NCBI RefSeq assembly: GCF_013820765.1
Contig: NZ_JABJVM010000025.1
Location: 1-38,220 of the forward strand
Direction of reading: 5' to 3'
Length of the DNA: 38,220 nt
Origin: Paenilisteria rustica
GTDB lineage: Bacteria; Bacillota; Bacilli; Lactobacillales; Listeriaceae
In this document: piece after piece, positions 14,999 to 25,600 of the stretch
Layout: each line of letters starts with the position of its first letter
Numbering within the stretch: position 1 is the stretch's first letter
Made by a program: the position numbers and the translations under genes
Notes under the pieces: model-generated
What the model was told of the DNA's origin: nothing
The model's input: the letters and a program-made list of their open reading frames with translations, nothing else
Databases searched by the model: none

Positions 14999-16978
14999 AT
15001 GAGTTTAGATGAATTTATCATCACCGGCGACCCGCTGATTTTAGGAGCCCAAATTTCGATCGCTCTTGTCAGCATTGGTATCGTCGTGTTACTAACTTAT
15101 ACAAAGAAGTGGAAATGGCTATTCACAGAATGGATTGCAACCGTTGATCATAAACGACTTGGAATTATGTATCTTTTAGCCGCAGTTTTAATGTTTTTCC
15201 GTGGTGGAGTAGACGCCCTTATGATGCGTACTCAGCTTGCGATGCCAGGAATGGAATTTCTTGACGCGCAACATTACAATGAGGTATTTACAACACATGG
15301 AACAATTATGATTTTATTTATGGCCATGCCGTTCGTTATTGGATTAATGAACATCGCGGTACCGCTTCAAATTGGCGCGCGTGATGTGGCATTCCCATTC
15401 TTGAACAACTTGAGTTTCTGGACATTCTTTATGGGGGCAATGTTGTTCAATATTTCCTTCGTAATTGGTGGTAGCCCAGCAGCTGGTTGGACTAACTATG
15501 CACCGCTCGCCGAGGAATTTAGTCCAGGTTATGGAATTAACTTCTACTTACTCGGGGTTCAGATCGCCGGTATTGGTACACTGATGACCGGGATCAACTT
15601 CATGGTCACGATTCTGCGTATGCGAACGAAAGGCATGACTCTGATGAAAATGCCGATGTTCACGTGGACATCGCTGATCACTTGTTTAATTATTGTATTT
15701 GCGTTCCCAGTACTTACTGTGGCGCTAGCTCTTATGACGTTTGACCGCCTATTCGGGACGGCATTCTTCACGCTTGCAAATGGCGGAATTCCGATGATGT
15801 GGGCCAACCTGTTCTGGGTTTGGGGACATCCGGAAGTATATATCGTTATTTTGCCAGCATTCGGTATATTCTCCGAGGTTATCTCAACCTTCTCGAAGAA
15901 AAAACTATTTGGTTATCCAGCGATGGTCGCGGCAGTTGTCGTGATTTCCTTGCTAAGTTTCCTAGTTTGGGTCCATCACTTCTTCACAATGGGATCCGGA
16001 GCAGCAGTTAACTCATTCTTCTCAATTACGACGATGATGATTGCGATACCGACCGGGATCAAGATATTCAACTGGCTCTTTACCATGTACAAAGGGCGAA
16101 TATCCTTCACCACACCGATGCTTTGGTCACTGGCTTTCATACCGAACTTTGTTATTGGTGGGGTTACAGGGGTTATGCTCGCGATGGCAGCAGCCGATTA
16201 TCAATATCACAACACATATTTCCTAGTATCGCATTTCCATTACGTTTTAATCGCCGGAACCGTATTCTCCTGTTTCGCAGGTTTGATTTACTGGTATCCG
16301 AAGATTATTGGTTATCGTTTGAATGAAAAAATTGGTAAGTGGTTCTTCTGGGTATTTGTGATTGGATTTAACGTATGTTTCTTCCCGCAATATTTCCTAG
16401 GACTTGATGGTATGCCACGTCGTATCAGCACATATGTTGAAGGCGACGGCTGGACTACACTTAACTTTATTTCAACAGTAGGCGCATTCTTGATGGGTGC
16501 CGCATTCTTAATTCTTTGTTGGAATATTATCTACAGTCATAAAAACTCTAAACGCGAAACAACTGGTGATCCATGGGATGCACGTACGCTTGAGTGGGCA
16601 ACCTCTTCTGCCGTACCACCAAAATATAATTTCGCTAAATTACCAGAATGGAACGATCTTGACGATTTCTGGGAGAAAAAACAACGCGGTGAAACGTATG
16701 ATGACGGTAAAGACTACAAACATATCCATATGCCAAGCAATACATTACTTGGCTTTATGATGTCTGTGTGCTTGTTTGTTGCCGGATTTGGACTAGTATT
16801 TTATTGGTACTGGTTAGGTATTCTTGGCGGTCTAGGCATGCTCGCGTGTATGGCATATCGTTCGTTCAAGAAAGACGATGGTTATCATGTTGAAGTTGCT
16901 GAGATTGTCGCGACAGAAGAACAAGCAGCACGTGAATTTAAAACTGGCATAAAGGAGGGTAACCCATGGAACCTATAA
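14999..16978 (+). CDS. qoxB: Cytochrome aa3 quinol oxidase subunit I
   Basis: The catalytic subunit, with haem a, haem a3 and CuB, reduces O2 to water and pumps protons. The 659-residue protein has about 14-15 transmembrane helices. [12 protein letters not shown] holds the CuB His and the cross-linked Tyr, VHHFFTMG holds the two further CuB His residues, and HFHYVLIAG holds the haem a3 and haem a ligands. TTHGTIMI contains the first haem a His. AAAGGGGGG precedes the ATG. The last 13 bases overlap qoxC. Confidence 0.97.
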   Translation: MSLDEFIITGDPLILGAQISIALVSIGIVVLLTYTKKWKWLFTEWIATVDHKRLGIMYLLAAVLMFFRGGVDALMMRTQLAMPGMEFLDAQHYNEVFTTHGTIMILFMAMPFVIGLMNIAVPLQIGARDVAFPFLNNLSFWTFFMGAMLFNISFVIGGSPAAGWTNYAPLAEEFSPGYGINFYLLGVQIAGIGTLMTGINFMVTILRMRTKGMTLMKMPMFTWTSLITCLIIVFAFPVLTVALALMTFDRLFGTAFFTLANGGIPMMWANLFWVWGHPEVYIVILPAFGIFSEVISTFSKKKLFGYPAMVAAVVVISLLSFLVWVHHFFTMGSGAAVNSFFSITTMMIAIPTGIKIFNWLFTMYKGRISFTTPMLWSLAFIPNFVIGGVTGVMLAMAAADYQYHNTYFLVSHFHYVLIAGTVFSCFAGLIYWYPKIIGYRLNEKIGKWFFWVFVIGFNVCFFPQYFLGLDGMPRRISTYVEGDGWTTLNFISTVGAFLMGAAFLILCWNIIYSHKNSKRETTGDPWDARTLEWATSSAVPPKYNFAKLPEWNDLDDFWEKKQRGETYDDGKDYKHIHMPSNTLLGFMMSVCLFVAGFGLVFYWYWLGILGGLGMLACMAYRSFKKDDGYHVEVAEIVATEEQAAREFKTGIKEGNPWNL

Positions 16979-17577
16979 GAGAAAATTCCAGCCTTCCGTT
17001 AGAATATCAATCGGAACAAGGTAGTTTAAACATTCTAGGCTTCTGGATTTTCCTAGGCGCCGAGATTGCGTTATTCGGAACATTGTTCGCAACATATTTT
17101 GTAATGTATAGTGGTGGCTCCAACGCGGGTCACCCACCGTCCGAGATGTTCGAGTTACCGCTCGTTCTAATCATGACATTCCTACTTTTAACAAGTAGTT
17201 TTACGTGTGGTCTTTCTATTGGTGAGATGCGCAAAGGTAACGTCAAGAACATGATGATTTATTCCATCATTACGCTACTTCTTGGTGCAGGATTCGTAGG
17301 CTTTGAGATTTATGAGTTTACGCATTATGTGATGGAAGGCGTTACGCTAAAAGTTGGCTCTTACTGGTCCGCGTTCTTCGTTTTACTGGGAACCCATGGT
17401 CTCCACGTAACGATTGGTTTATTCTGGATTACGTTTATCTTAATTCAAATAAAAATGCGTGGTCTAACAGCTCAAGCAGCATCAAAAGTATTCATTTCAA
17501 GCCTTTATTGGCATTTCCTAGACGTTGTGTGGATTTTCATCTTCACAGGTGTCTATCTGTTAGGGATGGTGAATTAA
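16966..17577 (+). CDS. qoxC: Cytochrome aa3 quinol oxidase subunit III
   Basis: A 203-residue membrane protein with five transmembrane helices, typical of the COX3 family: [20 protein letters not shown] in helix [11 protein letters not shown] and [13 protein letters not shown] later. It stabilises subunit I and the proton uptake path. The ATG at 16966 lies within the end of qoxB (13-base overlap) with AAAGGAGGG upstream, so translation is coupled. Confidence 0.96.
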   Translation: MEPIRENSSLPLEYQSEQGSLNILGFWIFLGAEIALFGTLFATYFVMYSGGSNAGHPPSEMFELPLVLIMTFLLLTSSFTCGLSIGEMRKGNVKNMMIYSIITLLLGAGFVGFEIYEFTHYVMEGVTLKVGSYWSAFFVLLGTHGLHVTIGLFWITFILIQIKMRGLTAQAASKVFISSLYWHFLDVVWIFIFTGVYLLGMVN

Positions 17578-17578
17578 T

Positions 17579-17908
17579 ATGGCGAAAAATAAAGCGAACA
17601 CGGCACATGTTGAAGAAGGCATTCCGTGGAAACATATCGTTGGTTTTGCCCTATCGATCGCGTTAACATTGCTAGCTGTCTGGGTTGTATTCGAATCTAC
17701 GTTAAGTAAATCAGTAATCATTACGGTTATCTTCATCTTCGCGTTCATTCAAGCAGCATTGCAACTACTAATGTTCATGCACATGACGGAAGGCCAAAAT
17801 GGACGTATCCAAGTCGGTAACATTCTTTTTGCAGCATTCATTGCGATTGTTGTAGTTATGGGATCTTATTGGGTGATGGAAATTGGTCACATGAACCACC
17901 TCCTATAA
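17579..17908 (+). CDS. qoxD: Cytochrome aa3 quinol oxidase subunit IV
   Basis: A 109-residue protein with three transmembrane helices, of the cyoD/qoxD family (PWKHIVGFALSIALTLLAVW, FAFIQAALQLLMFMHMTEG). It assists assembly of the oxidase. It starts one base after the qoxC stop codon. It is the last gene of the operon; no haem-A synthase gene is adjacent. A nested palindromic repeat follows at once. Confidence 0.94.
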   Translation: MAKNKANTAHVEEGIPWKHIVGFALSIALTLLAVWVVFESTLSKSVIITVIFIFAFIQAALQLLMFMHMTEGQNGRIQVGNILFAAFIAIVVVMGSYWVMEIGHMNHLL

Positions 17909-17912
17909 GGCT

Positions 17913-18034
17913 CAGCGAGCCGACAAACGCTCATCTGCGTTGTTAAAGACTGTGTTCCGATGCTCATGTACAAATCGTACATTCCGCTTCGGTACTCGTC
18001 TTTGCCTAGCATCTAAGCATTTGTCGGCTCGCTG
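17913..18034. repeat. Nested palindromic repeat downstream of qoxD
   Basis: The outer arms CAGCGAGCCGACAAACGCT (17913-17931) and its complement at 18016-18034 match 18 of 19. A second perfect 6-bp hairpin with a 5-base loop, ATGTAC-AAATC-GTACAT, sits near the centre (17966-17982). The whole 122 bases can fold into one branched or long structure. Interspersed repeats with a similar central hairpin are known from several Firmicutes, so this may be a copy of a mobile-type repeat; it may also end qox transcription. Confidence 0.6.
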
Positions 18035-18120
18035 AAGGTTTGGTGGGATACTTCGGAGCTTTAGAAATTTTTTTAGACCTTTGGAATGGTGGTTTTCGCT
18101 GTTCTGGGGGTTTTTTATTC

Positions 18121-18149
18121 TTGACTTTATATTCATGGTAATCTATATT
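18121..18149 (+). promoter_or_regulatory. Promoter of the ArsR-ABC exporter operon
   Basis: TTGACT at 18121-18126 and TATATT at 18144-18149 are 17 bp apart. The spacer and -10 contain an imperfect dyad (TATATTCATGGTAATCTATA) that could be the operator of the regulator encoded first in the operon. Confidence 0.65.
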
Positions 18150-18184
18150 CAACATAGGTGAGTATTTATGTATGGAGGGTAGAG

Positions 18185-18496
18185 ATGGATTATGTGAGGA
18201 CTTCGTTGGTGCTTAAGGCTATGGCTGATCCGAATCGGATGAAGATTATTGATTTGCTTTCTAGTGGGTGTTTGTGTGGGTGTGATGTGTTGGAGCATTT
18301 TGATTTTACGCAGCCAACGCTTTCTCATCATATGAAGGCGCTGGAGAAGGCAGGGATTGTTTCGGTGACTAAGAAGAGTCAGTGGCATTATTATACGTTG
18401 CGTGAGGATTTTGTGAAGGATTTTATGGAAACTATGGCGAAATTGCTTTCTAATGATGGACAGAATGATATGAATAAGGAGATAGTTATTAAATGA
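18185..18496 (+). CDS. ArsR/SmtB-family repressor with CxCxC motif
   Basis: A 103-residue winged-helix DNA-binding protein. The ATG at 18185 follows GGAGGG at 5 bases. The recognition helix region is TQPTLSHHMKALEKAG (42-57), typical of ArsR. Just before it, CLCGCDV (29-35) aligns with ELCVCDL of classical arsenic-responsive ArsR: Cys31 and Cys33 match the metalloid-binding thiols, and Cys29 is an extra one. It probably senses a soft metal(loid) or a thiol-reactive compound and releases the operator on binding. Its stop overlaps the ATPase start (ATGA), so it is translationally coupled to an exporter and not to arsenic pump genes. Confidence 0.85.
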   Translation: MDYVRTSLVLKAMADPNRMKIIDLLSSGCLCGCDVLEHFDFTQPTLSHHMKALEKAGIVSVTKKSQWHYYTLREDFVKDFMETMAKLLSNDGQNDMNKEIVIK

Positions 18497-19428
18497 CATA
18501 TGCACTGGAGATAACAGGCTTGAAAAAGGTATACGCGACGGGTGTTGAGGCGTTGCGCGGGATTGATTTAGCGGTCGAAGAAGGAGATTTTTATGCCTTG
18601 TTGGGGCCAAATGGTGCCGGAAAATCTACGACAATCGGGATTATTACGTCGCTTGTTAATAAGACATCGGGAAAAGTGAAGGTTTTTGATTATGATATTG
18701 ATACGGATTTAGTGCGTGCGAAACAGCAGATTGGGTTGGTGCCGCAAGAGTTTAACTTTAATCCGTTTGAGACGGTTCAGCAAATTGTTGTGAATCAGGC
18801 GGGATATTATGGGGTTTCTCGGAAAGAGGCGTTGAAACGGAGCGAGACGTATTTGAAGCAATCTGGCCTGTGGGAAAAGCGTGATGTGCGTGCGCGGATG
18901 CTTTCTGGCGGGATGAAGCGGAGATTGATGATTGCGCGGGCTTTGATGCATAAGCCGCGTTTGCTTATTTTGGATGAGCCGACAGCGGGTGTGGATATTG
19001 AGCTGAGACGTGAGATGTGGGATTATCTGCGAGAGTTGAATGCAGGTGGGACAACGATTATCTTGACGACGCATTATCTGGAAGAGGCGGAAATGCTTTG
19101 CCGGAATATCGGGATTATTCAGTCGGGTGAGTTGATTGAAAACACGAGTATGAAGACTTTGCTAGGGAAACTGCAATTTGAAACGTTTATTTTTGATTTG
19201 GCACCTTTTGATAAAAAACCTGAGATTACGGGATATAAGAGTTGTTTGGAGGATGATCAGACGCTTTCTGTGGAAGTGGAGCGCGATCAGGGAGTTAACG
19301 AGTTGTTTGAGAAGCTCACAAAGCAAGGGATACAGGTTCTTTCGATGCGGAATAAATCGAATCGATTGGAAGAACTATTTTTGAAAATCACAGACGAGAC
19401 ACATCAAGCGGAGGGGAAACATGTTTAA
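18493..19428 (+). CDS. ABC transporter ATP-binding protein (YadG-like)
   Basis: A 311-residue ATPase subunit of an ABC-2 type exporter. Walker A is GPNGAGKST (about 38-46), the Q-loop follows at PQEF, the signature is LSGGMKRR, and Walker B is LLILDEPTAGVD with an H-loop His in TTHYLEEAE. The C-terminal 80 residues form the small regulatory domain found in drug/antibiotic-type exporters. It resembles E. coli YadG in organisation. It is coupled to the ArsR-type gene upstream and to the permease downstream (8-base overlap). The substrate is unknown. Confidence 0.92.
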   Translation: MTYALEITGLKKVYATGVEALRGIDLAVEEGDFYALLGPNGAGKSTTIGIITSLVNKTSGKVKVFDYDIDTDLVRAKQQIGLVPQEFNFNPFETVQQIVVNQAGYYGVSRKEALKRSETYLKQSGLWEKRDVRARMLSGGMKRRLMIARALMHKPRLLILDEPTAGVDIELRREMWDYLRELNAGGTTIILTTHYLEEAEMLCRNIGIIQSGELIENTSMKTLLGKLQFETFIFDLAPFDKKPEITGYKSCLEDDQTLSVEVERDQGVNELFEKLTKQGIQVLSMRNKSNRLEELFLKITDETHQAEGKHV

Positions 19429-20191
19429 TCTTTATTTTACAGCCTTAAAAAGCTTAGCTGCTAAAGAAACCAATCGCTATATGCGTATTTGGATTCAAAC
19501 CTTAGTGCCACCAGTGATTACGACATCGCTATACTTTGTTATTTTTGGGAATTTGATCGGCGGGCGAATCGGTCAGGTCGGCGGATTCTCGTATATGGAA
19601 TTTATTGTACCCGGACTTATTATGATGTCTGTTATTACTAGTTCTTATTCCAATGTATCTTCCTCGTTCTTCTCGCAGAAGTTCCAGAAAAATATTGAGG
19701 AGTTATTGATCGCGCCCGTGCCGACACATGTCATTATTTGGGGCTTTGTTCTCGGCGGAATCGGCAGAAGTATTCTCGTTGGGGCGCTTGTCACGATGGT
19801 TTCGCTGTTCTTTGTACCACTGCATGTGCATTCATGGTTATTGGTCATTATTACGCTACTCATGACAGCGATTTTATTCTCGTTAGCGGGGCTATTGAAC
19901 GGGATTTTCGCGCAGTCTTTTGATGATGTGTCGATTATTCCGACGTTCGTTTTGCAGCCATTAACGTACTTGGGTGGCGTATTTTACGCGATTTCGATGT
20001 TACCACCATTTTGGCAAGCCGTTTCAAAAGTCAATCCGATTGTGTATATGATTTCAGGGTTCCGGTTCGGCTTTCTTGGAAAAACGGATATTTCGGTCTT
20101 GTGGTCGATGGCGATTTTGATACTATTTATCGTGGTGCTCTATGCGATTTGTTGGTATCTAGTTGAAAAAGGTCGCGGATTGAGAAGTTAA
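19421..20191 (+). CDS. ABC-2 type permease (YadH-like)
   Basis: A 256-residue membrane protein with six predicted transmembrane helices. The conserved ABC-2 segment is FIVPGLIMMSVITSSYSNVSSSFFSQKFQKNIEEL-like (residues 64-98, with the coupling helix around KNIEELLIAP), and FVLQPLTYLGGVFYAISMLP precedes the last helices. It pairs with the upstream ATPase to form a homodimeric exporter. It is the last gene of the three-gene operon and ends at the terminator at 20201. Confidence 0.92.
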   Translation: MFNLYFTALKSLAAKETNRYMRIWIQTLVPPVITTSLYFVIFGNLIGGRIGQVGGFSYMEFIVPGLIMMSVITSSYSNVSSSFFSQKFQKNIEELLIAPVPTHVIIWGFVLGGIGRSILVGALVTMVSLFFVPLHVHSWLLVIITLLMTAILFSLAGLLNGIFAQSFDDVSIIPTFVLQPLTYLGGVFYAISMLPPFWQAVSKVNPIVYMISGFRFGFLGKTDISVLWSMAILILFIVVLYAICWYLVEKGRGLRS

Positions 20192-20200
20192 TAATTTAAA

Positions 20201-20245
20201 AAGGACTGTAAACATGGAATCTAGATGTTTACAGTCCTTATTGTT
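20201..20245. terminator. Terminator after the ABC exporter operon
   Basis: AAGGACTGTAAACA at 20201-20214 pairs exactly with TGTTTACAGTCCTT at 20226-20239. The flanks are AT-rich on both sides, so it may also stop transcription of the internalin-like gene arriving from the right. Confidence 0.8.
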
Positions 20246-20313
20246 GTTCTCTATACTTTTTTAGTAGCTAGGTAGTATTGAACCGACTTTATGCTCTAGC
20301 CTTTTTATTTATT

Positions 20314-22365
20314 TCAACGCTTGCCTTTTCGCCAGTAGTATACACTATATGCAAGCAATAGGCCTCCTAGAAGCATGCTCCCGTCTGTCGTTTTATCACC
20401 GGTGTTAGGTAACGTTTTTCCAGCAGGATAGATCCGATTACCGCTAACTAATTCGTTTCTTGTGCTTGTTTTTCGTAGTACCGTAGAGGGATCAATAACT
20501 GGATTGGTCAATTTTCCTTTTGTTTTTGGATCCACAGGAGGTGGAACTACAGCCGTTTTTACTTTGTTCGCTTGATAGAGGTAACTTACCTGTTGAGGCT
20601 CCGCGCTGTATGTCCCCATTTCTTGTCCCGTGACGCGAAGGAGGTGGTAGCCAGCGATATCTTTGGCTGTTGTCTGATACGATGCTCCTTCTGCTCCCGT
20701 TAAAAGGACGGCTGGGGCGAGTGTTTTTCCATCGGTATCCATATACGAAACGGTGACGGATTGCCCTTGTGTTTGTGCATAGCGATAGATCACGGTTTGT
20801 GCTGCTAGTGTAAAGGTTCCGGATGCATTGGCTGGTGCATGTTGCAGTGTATAATGGGCAATCGTTGGCGCTTCTGCTTGATAAGTATCATCAAACGTAC
20901 CGTCCAACTGCGTCTCTGGCGCAAGAGCTTTGCCTTGTTCATCGACATACTGTACCGTAATAGGCTTGCCAGCTGTCGCTGTATACATAAAGTTTACCGT
21001 CTGCGCGGCATCTGTGAAGGAGCCTTGTGCATTCTCAGGCTGTTTTGTTAAAATGTACCCCGGGATTTCTTTAGTTTTTGCGGTGTACGTCGCGTCCAGT
21101 TTCCCTGTGAGTGTTTCCGCTGGGGCAAGCGTTTTTCCTGTGCTGCTCGTATAGTGAACGGTGACCGTCGCCGCTTCTGCTTTATCGTAGACGAATGTGA
21201 CTGTTTGCGCGGTTTCGGCATACGTCCCCGTCGCGTTCTTTGGTGTCTCCGTCAAGGCGTAGGTTGGGATAGCTACTGTTTGGGCTGTGTAGGACGTACC
21301 ATATTCGCCAGTCAACGTCGTTTCTGGCGCCAACGTATGTCCAGCTGCATCGACGTATTGTACGGTGACAGGCGCTGCTTCCACGATTTCATAAGGTACG
21401 GTGACTATCCCGCCGTTACGGAGCGCTCCTTTTTCATCTCGTTCTCGGTAAGAAAAGCTGACAGTTCCCGTTGGTTGCGTAGGGAGGGTCGGCCAGACGA
21501 ACTGTTGCCCTCCTTCTTGATACGTTCCGCCATCATTAACGGCGTCGGGGGGAAAGGTCGTCCCATGTGTGGACAAAACAGGATTAGGGAGTATCAGTTG
21601 CGATTTTCCTGTTTTTTGAACAGGCAGTGTGACCTTTTGACTGTAAGATATAATCGTATTGCTTTCCCAGTCCAACATACTTACATCTAAAATATGATTA
21701 TTGGTAAGACTTATTGTCGTATTATGAATACTTGCCAAAGGGGAGGCATCCGAGATTTCATTATAATCTAATGTCAAGTCCCGAATACTTGGAGATAGAG
21801 TGCTTACAAATTCAGCATTTTGGATCTGATTACGATGTAACTCTAATATTTCTAAATTTTTTAGTGCTGTTAAATCTGGGACTTGTTGGATCGCACATTC
21901 ATTTCCTCTAAACGTTTTCAGGGCAGTCAGCGTTGATAGTGTATTTATATCCGATAAGTGTGCATTTCCTGCCAAGTAGAGAAAATCAAGCTTCGTTAAA
22001 TTGGCAAGGGGGCTTATATCCCGTATATCACAGCCACTTCCCCCACTTGCGCTTAAAGTTCTTAAATTCGTCGCATATTGAAGCCCCTCTAAACTGGAAA
22101 TCCCCCATCCATCCTCAATGCGAAGCCCATTTAATTGTTTCATCATCCCTCGGGTGATAGGTTTGGCGCCTGATTCTAATGTGCTACGGACTGCTATCTC
22201 TAAATTCTCGTCAGGGAATACCACGATTTCATTATCCGTTGCCTCTGCCGCTGCTGGTACGGAAGCCATTGGTAACATCGTAGCAGGTATATCTAAGGTA
22301 AACGCGACACAACTAACCGTTATCACCACGAGGGCTCTCTTTTTCCACTTCTTCTTTTTCTCCAT
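20314..22365 (-). CDS. Internalin-like LRR-MucBP surface protein A, LPNTG anchored
   Basis: A 683-residue cell-wall protein. The signal peptide (KKKKWKKR, hydrophobic 11-36, cleavage near AAAEA) is followed by a short cap and about six internalin-type leucine-rich repeats (about 90-235, for example LANLTKLDFLYLAGN). An inter-repeat region (236-330) follows, then four ~68-residue MucBP repeats (331-602, each starting VTVQYVD or similar) and a linker. LPNTG at 652-656 with a hydrophobic segment and KGKR tail is the sortase signal. It probably binds a host or environmental ligand through the LRR, with MucBP repeats contacting mucin-type glycans. AGGAGG lies 9 bases before the ATG. It is an inverted near-duplicate of the gene at 26216, with divergence concentrated in the LRR. 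Confidence 0.93.
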   Translation of the reverse strand: MEKKKKWKKRALVVITVSCVAFTLDIPATMLPMASVPAAAEATDNEIVVFPDENLEIAVRSTLESGAKPITRGMMKQLNGLRIEDGWGISSLEGLQYATNLRTLSASGGSGCDIRDISPLANLTKLDFLYLAGNAHLSDINTLSTLTALKTFRGNECAIQQVPDLTALKNLEILELHRNQIQNAEFVSTLSPSIRDLTLDYNEISDASPLASIHNTTISLTNNHILDVSMLDWESNTIISYSQKVTLPVQKTGKSQLILPNPVLSTHGTTFPPDAVNDGGTYQEGGQQFVWPTLPTQPTGTVSFSYRERDEKGALRNGGIVTVPYEIVEAAPVTVQYVDAAGHTLAPETTLTGEYGTSYTAQTVAIPTYALTETPKNATGTYAETAQTVTFVYDKAEAATVTVHYTSSTGKTLAPAETLTGKLDATYTAKTKEIPGYILTKQPENAQGSFTDAAQTVNFMYTATAGKPITVQYVDEQGKALAPETQLDGTFDDTYQAEAPTIAHYTLQHAPANASGTFTLAAQTVIYRYAQTQGQSVTVSYMDTDGKTLAPAVLLTGAEGASYQTTAKDIAGYHLLRVTGQEMGTYSAEPQQVSYLYQANKVKTAVVPPPVDPKTKGKLTNPVIDPSTVLRKTSTRNELVSGNRIYPAGKTLPNTGDKTTDGSMLLGGLLLAYSVYYWRKGKR

Positions 22366-22637
22366 CCTGTTTCTCCTCCTATGTCATCAATATCTCTTTA
22401 AAAAGGTATGTTATCATCTCTTTGCAATCTAATACGCTCTTTTTGTCTATCCTCTTTAGTTTACCATATTACTTTTCGCCAAATGTGTCTAAGTTTAGAA
22501 TCTTTGCTTTATTTATCTTGTTTTTATGACTGTTTGTTGTAATGGTGCGCCTCTTTTTATGTGTTAGTTTATGTTACAATTAGTTTGCCAAAAATAGCAT
22601 GCCTGTTTTTGAGTTTAATTAAGGAGGCTTTATGCCT
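22366..22637. promoter_or_regulatory. Divergent control region of the internalin-like locus
   Basis: These 270 AT-rich bases separate protein A (leftward) from the beta-helix gene (rightward). A possible rightward -10 is TACAAT at 22575-22580, with a weak -35. I could not pick a convincing leftward promoter. No coding sequence or strong palindrome is visible. An in-frame TAA at 22620-22622 shows that the beta-helix frame does not extend upstream. Confidence 0.4.
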
Positions 22638-25600
22638 ATGTCAAAACTAATTGTTACAACCCCAGTTACATCTTTGGATGAGCTTATAGGCTATACGACG
22701 ATTCAAGCGCATTCCACGGGAGATATGATCTGGTTAGATGCTCTAGTAAAGATCACAGCCCAAAAAAACAACACTGGTGCATATATCCCGTTGAAAGACA
22801 TCACCATTGAAAATGTAGTCTTTGATCTTAATAAGAATAGTCATTTCGGACTCAAATTGACAGGTTGTCAACAGGTGACGATTCGCAATTGTATTTTTAG
22901 AAACTATACTTTTAATAGGATTAGCGTGACCGAAAATCAAAAAAATGATAGTGCCCTATACTTCAGTGAATGTCAACAAGTCACCATTGAGGGCTGCCAT
23001 TTTATCAATTTAGATCCAGGTTTACCTATTGGGGATAATGGAAATGATGAGATGGTCTACACTGCTCGTCAATTAAACCGCTGTATCACCATTGAAGGAT
23101 ACACCTCTTCCAATTTCGTGATTCGAAATAATCACTTCGGACCTTCACCAGCAGGGACACCTAAACCGGATATCATAGGTCAAGAAGAGTGGGACCTAGA
23201 TCAGAAAAAACCGATTGTGCAAGGGATTACTTGTGTTGGTTACGCTTTGAAAGAAAGCGATTTCATCATTAGCGGAAATACCTTTCAAAAGGCGGTAGAT
23301 AACGGCTTATACCTGACAGCTTGCCATGGCGCCACGATTAAAGACAATACTTTTAATGATATCGAAGAAGCCATTGTATTGTATGGCTCCACCGATACAG
23401 CGGATGAGACGAAAGCGACGGGTTCTTTTACGATTCAACAAAACCGATTCTACAACATTACCAATAACATGTTAGTCATCGGAGGCGATATATCAGATAA
23501 CAAGAATTTCCGATACACTAAAAAAATCGATTTTCGTGAGAACATCATTGATCAGAAATACCAACAAGATGCTTTGTTGCCTGCTCAACAAGGCACGCCT
23601 ATATTTTTCCGTACGCCTCCTGATGTTCAGAAACAAAAACAAGTATATAAAGTCCTGGAATTCAATGTGAGTAAAAACACATTTTCTTCCCTTAACCGCG
23701 CTTTTCACGTTTTTCATCTTGGAAATATTGGACTGTTTCATTTTGACTATAATCAATTTGACGGGGACTTTACAATAGATCCTAGAAGGGCTTTCTTCTT
23801 CTGTCGTACCAATCAACCGTTTGCTGCGGGGTCAACCATTCGAAAAAATCAGATTCGGAAAAAGAAAGACCGGTACACACATCAACCAATGTTGCCTTTT
23901 GCTTTTCATGAGGAATTTTCAACGAATGTGACACCTACGGAGGTTTTAAAAAACGTTCGGCCGTCGGAAACGTTTGCGACGTATTATCCGTTACACGAGG
24001 GAGACACTTTGTTTCAATGGAATGAATGGGACACTTTGAAATGGCGCTCGCTCTATCTTGGCACGACTTCTCTATCACCTTATCCAGTGCATGCTGAACG
24101 TTTTGAAACGCAGTTATCCGCGCCGTTAGAAGCGGGACAATCCATTCGCTATTTTTCGACCTATGCGCCATTAAGCGGGATGCCAGCGTTTTATACGGAA
24201 GAATATGTGGGGAAAGTCTATGCTAAAGGATTGGAAGCGCAGGATTATACGTGGGGGCAAGATTGGTTATACGGGAAGTGGCTTCGAACGGAAGCGGTGA
24301 ACACGATTCGTTTAGTCATTGATGGACAGCCGACGCAAGAGGTGGCCGTGACTCGGGATGCGAATGGAGCAGTCCATTTTCAGTATTATATAAAGAATCA
24401 GGTGACGGTGAACACGGAGGATGTGCGTCTGCAAGCTTTAGGGAAAAAAGTCAATATTGCCGATGAAGATATGATTTTAGATGAAATTCGTATCCCTATT
24501 CTTCAAAGTCAACTACTTACTAGCCGTTCTTACCATCTAGAGGATACTTCTGTTCTAGTCCGCATGTCAGATAATCGAAACCTGGTACATGCGCTACATA
24601 GTGTTTTGGATGGCAAACGCGTGGGATCTACGCCGCTATATTCAGATACTTCTTTCTATTATCCAGTTCCTAGCGGGATGACCCGACAAAAGAAATGGAC
24701 CATCGAAGCGCGAGATATCTATGGGGATCTAGTTGCTAAATGGGTACCACCTGTTTCTACTGCAGAGGTCTGGACAGATATTCCTACCTATTCACTGAGT
24801 ACAAAAGCGGAAATAAAGATTGGCTATTATGGTGGCAAAATGCAGAGCGCCCAACTCCTAGTCAATCAGGTGGTCGTTGCTACCGTTTCTGCGACGTCGT
24901 TAGCACAAACTCCAGGCCAAGCCTCTTTAACGTTGTATCTTCAAAAGTATGTGCAAACGGTGCGCGATCAAGTACAACTCATCGCGCTTGATGCGGAGAA
25001 ACAGTCCATAGATAGTGTCGATATTCCTGTCCTTTATGCAGGGCTTGCGTTGACAACTGCCCGCCAACAAGCTAATCCAGCTCAGGTCATTATCGAAGGA
25101 CGTCTCGATCTTACTTCAGTCCCAGAAACAGCCTTTGTACGACCAAAAGATGTTTCTGATCTTTCACAATGGGACAAGGTCTTCCAAGCGAACGCGGATG
25201 CCCGCACGTTGCTTATCCGAGTGTTGAAAATGGAACGGCAATTAGGTGTAGCGGGGGAAGTCTACCATGTCACATTACAAGCAGAAGATCCGACGGCGTT
25301 GCTTACCATGCCAGCCCAACTGCGCGTCCTTTTACAACAGGAACAAGGGTATCCGCTTATGTTGGCAGAAACACCTATTTATACGGCTATTTTGAAAGAC
25401 ATTCGACCTTTCACCACGCAAAAAGATGACTATATTAAAGGAACTTTCGACCAGACTATTCGTGCGCGCTTTTCTGGGAAAATGGCGTTACACCTGCGTG
25501 TGGATGGTGATTTAAAAGGCAATCCTGCTTATTGGGATACCACGCAAATGGACTGGCAACATTTTGCGAAAAGCTTAATTTTATTTTCTGATCAGCGAGT

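Noticed and set aside
20839-22157. Several plus-strand frames across internalin-like gene A, repeated on the minus strand of gene B
   Set aside because: They mirror the MucBP and LRR repeats of the real genes; their duplication only reflects the inverted duplication.
22118-22432. A 104-codon frame opposite the signal peptide of protein A
   Set aside because: No start signal; it is the complement of the conserved signal peptide region and also appears opposite gene B.
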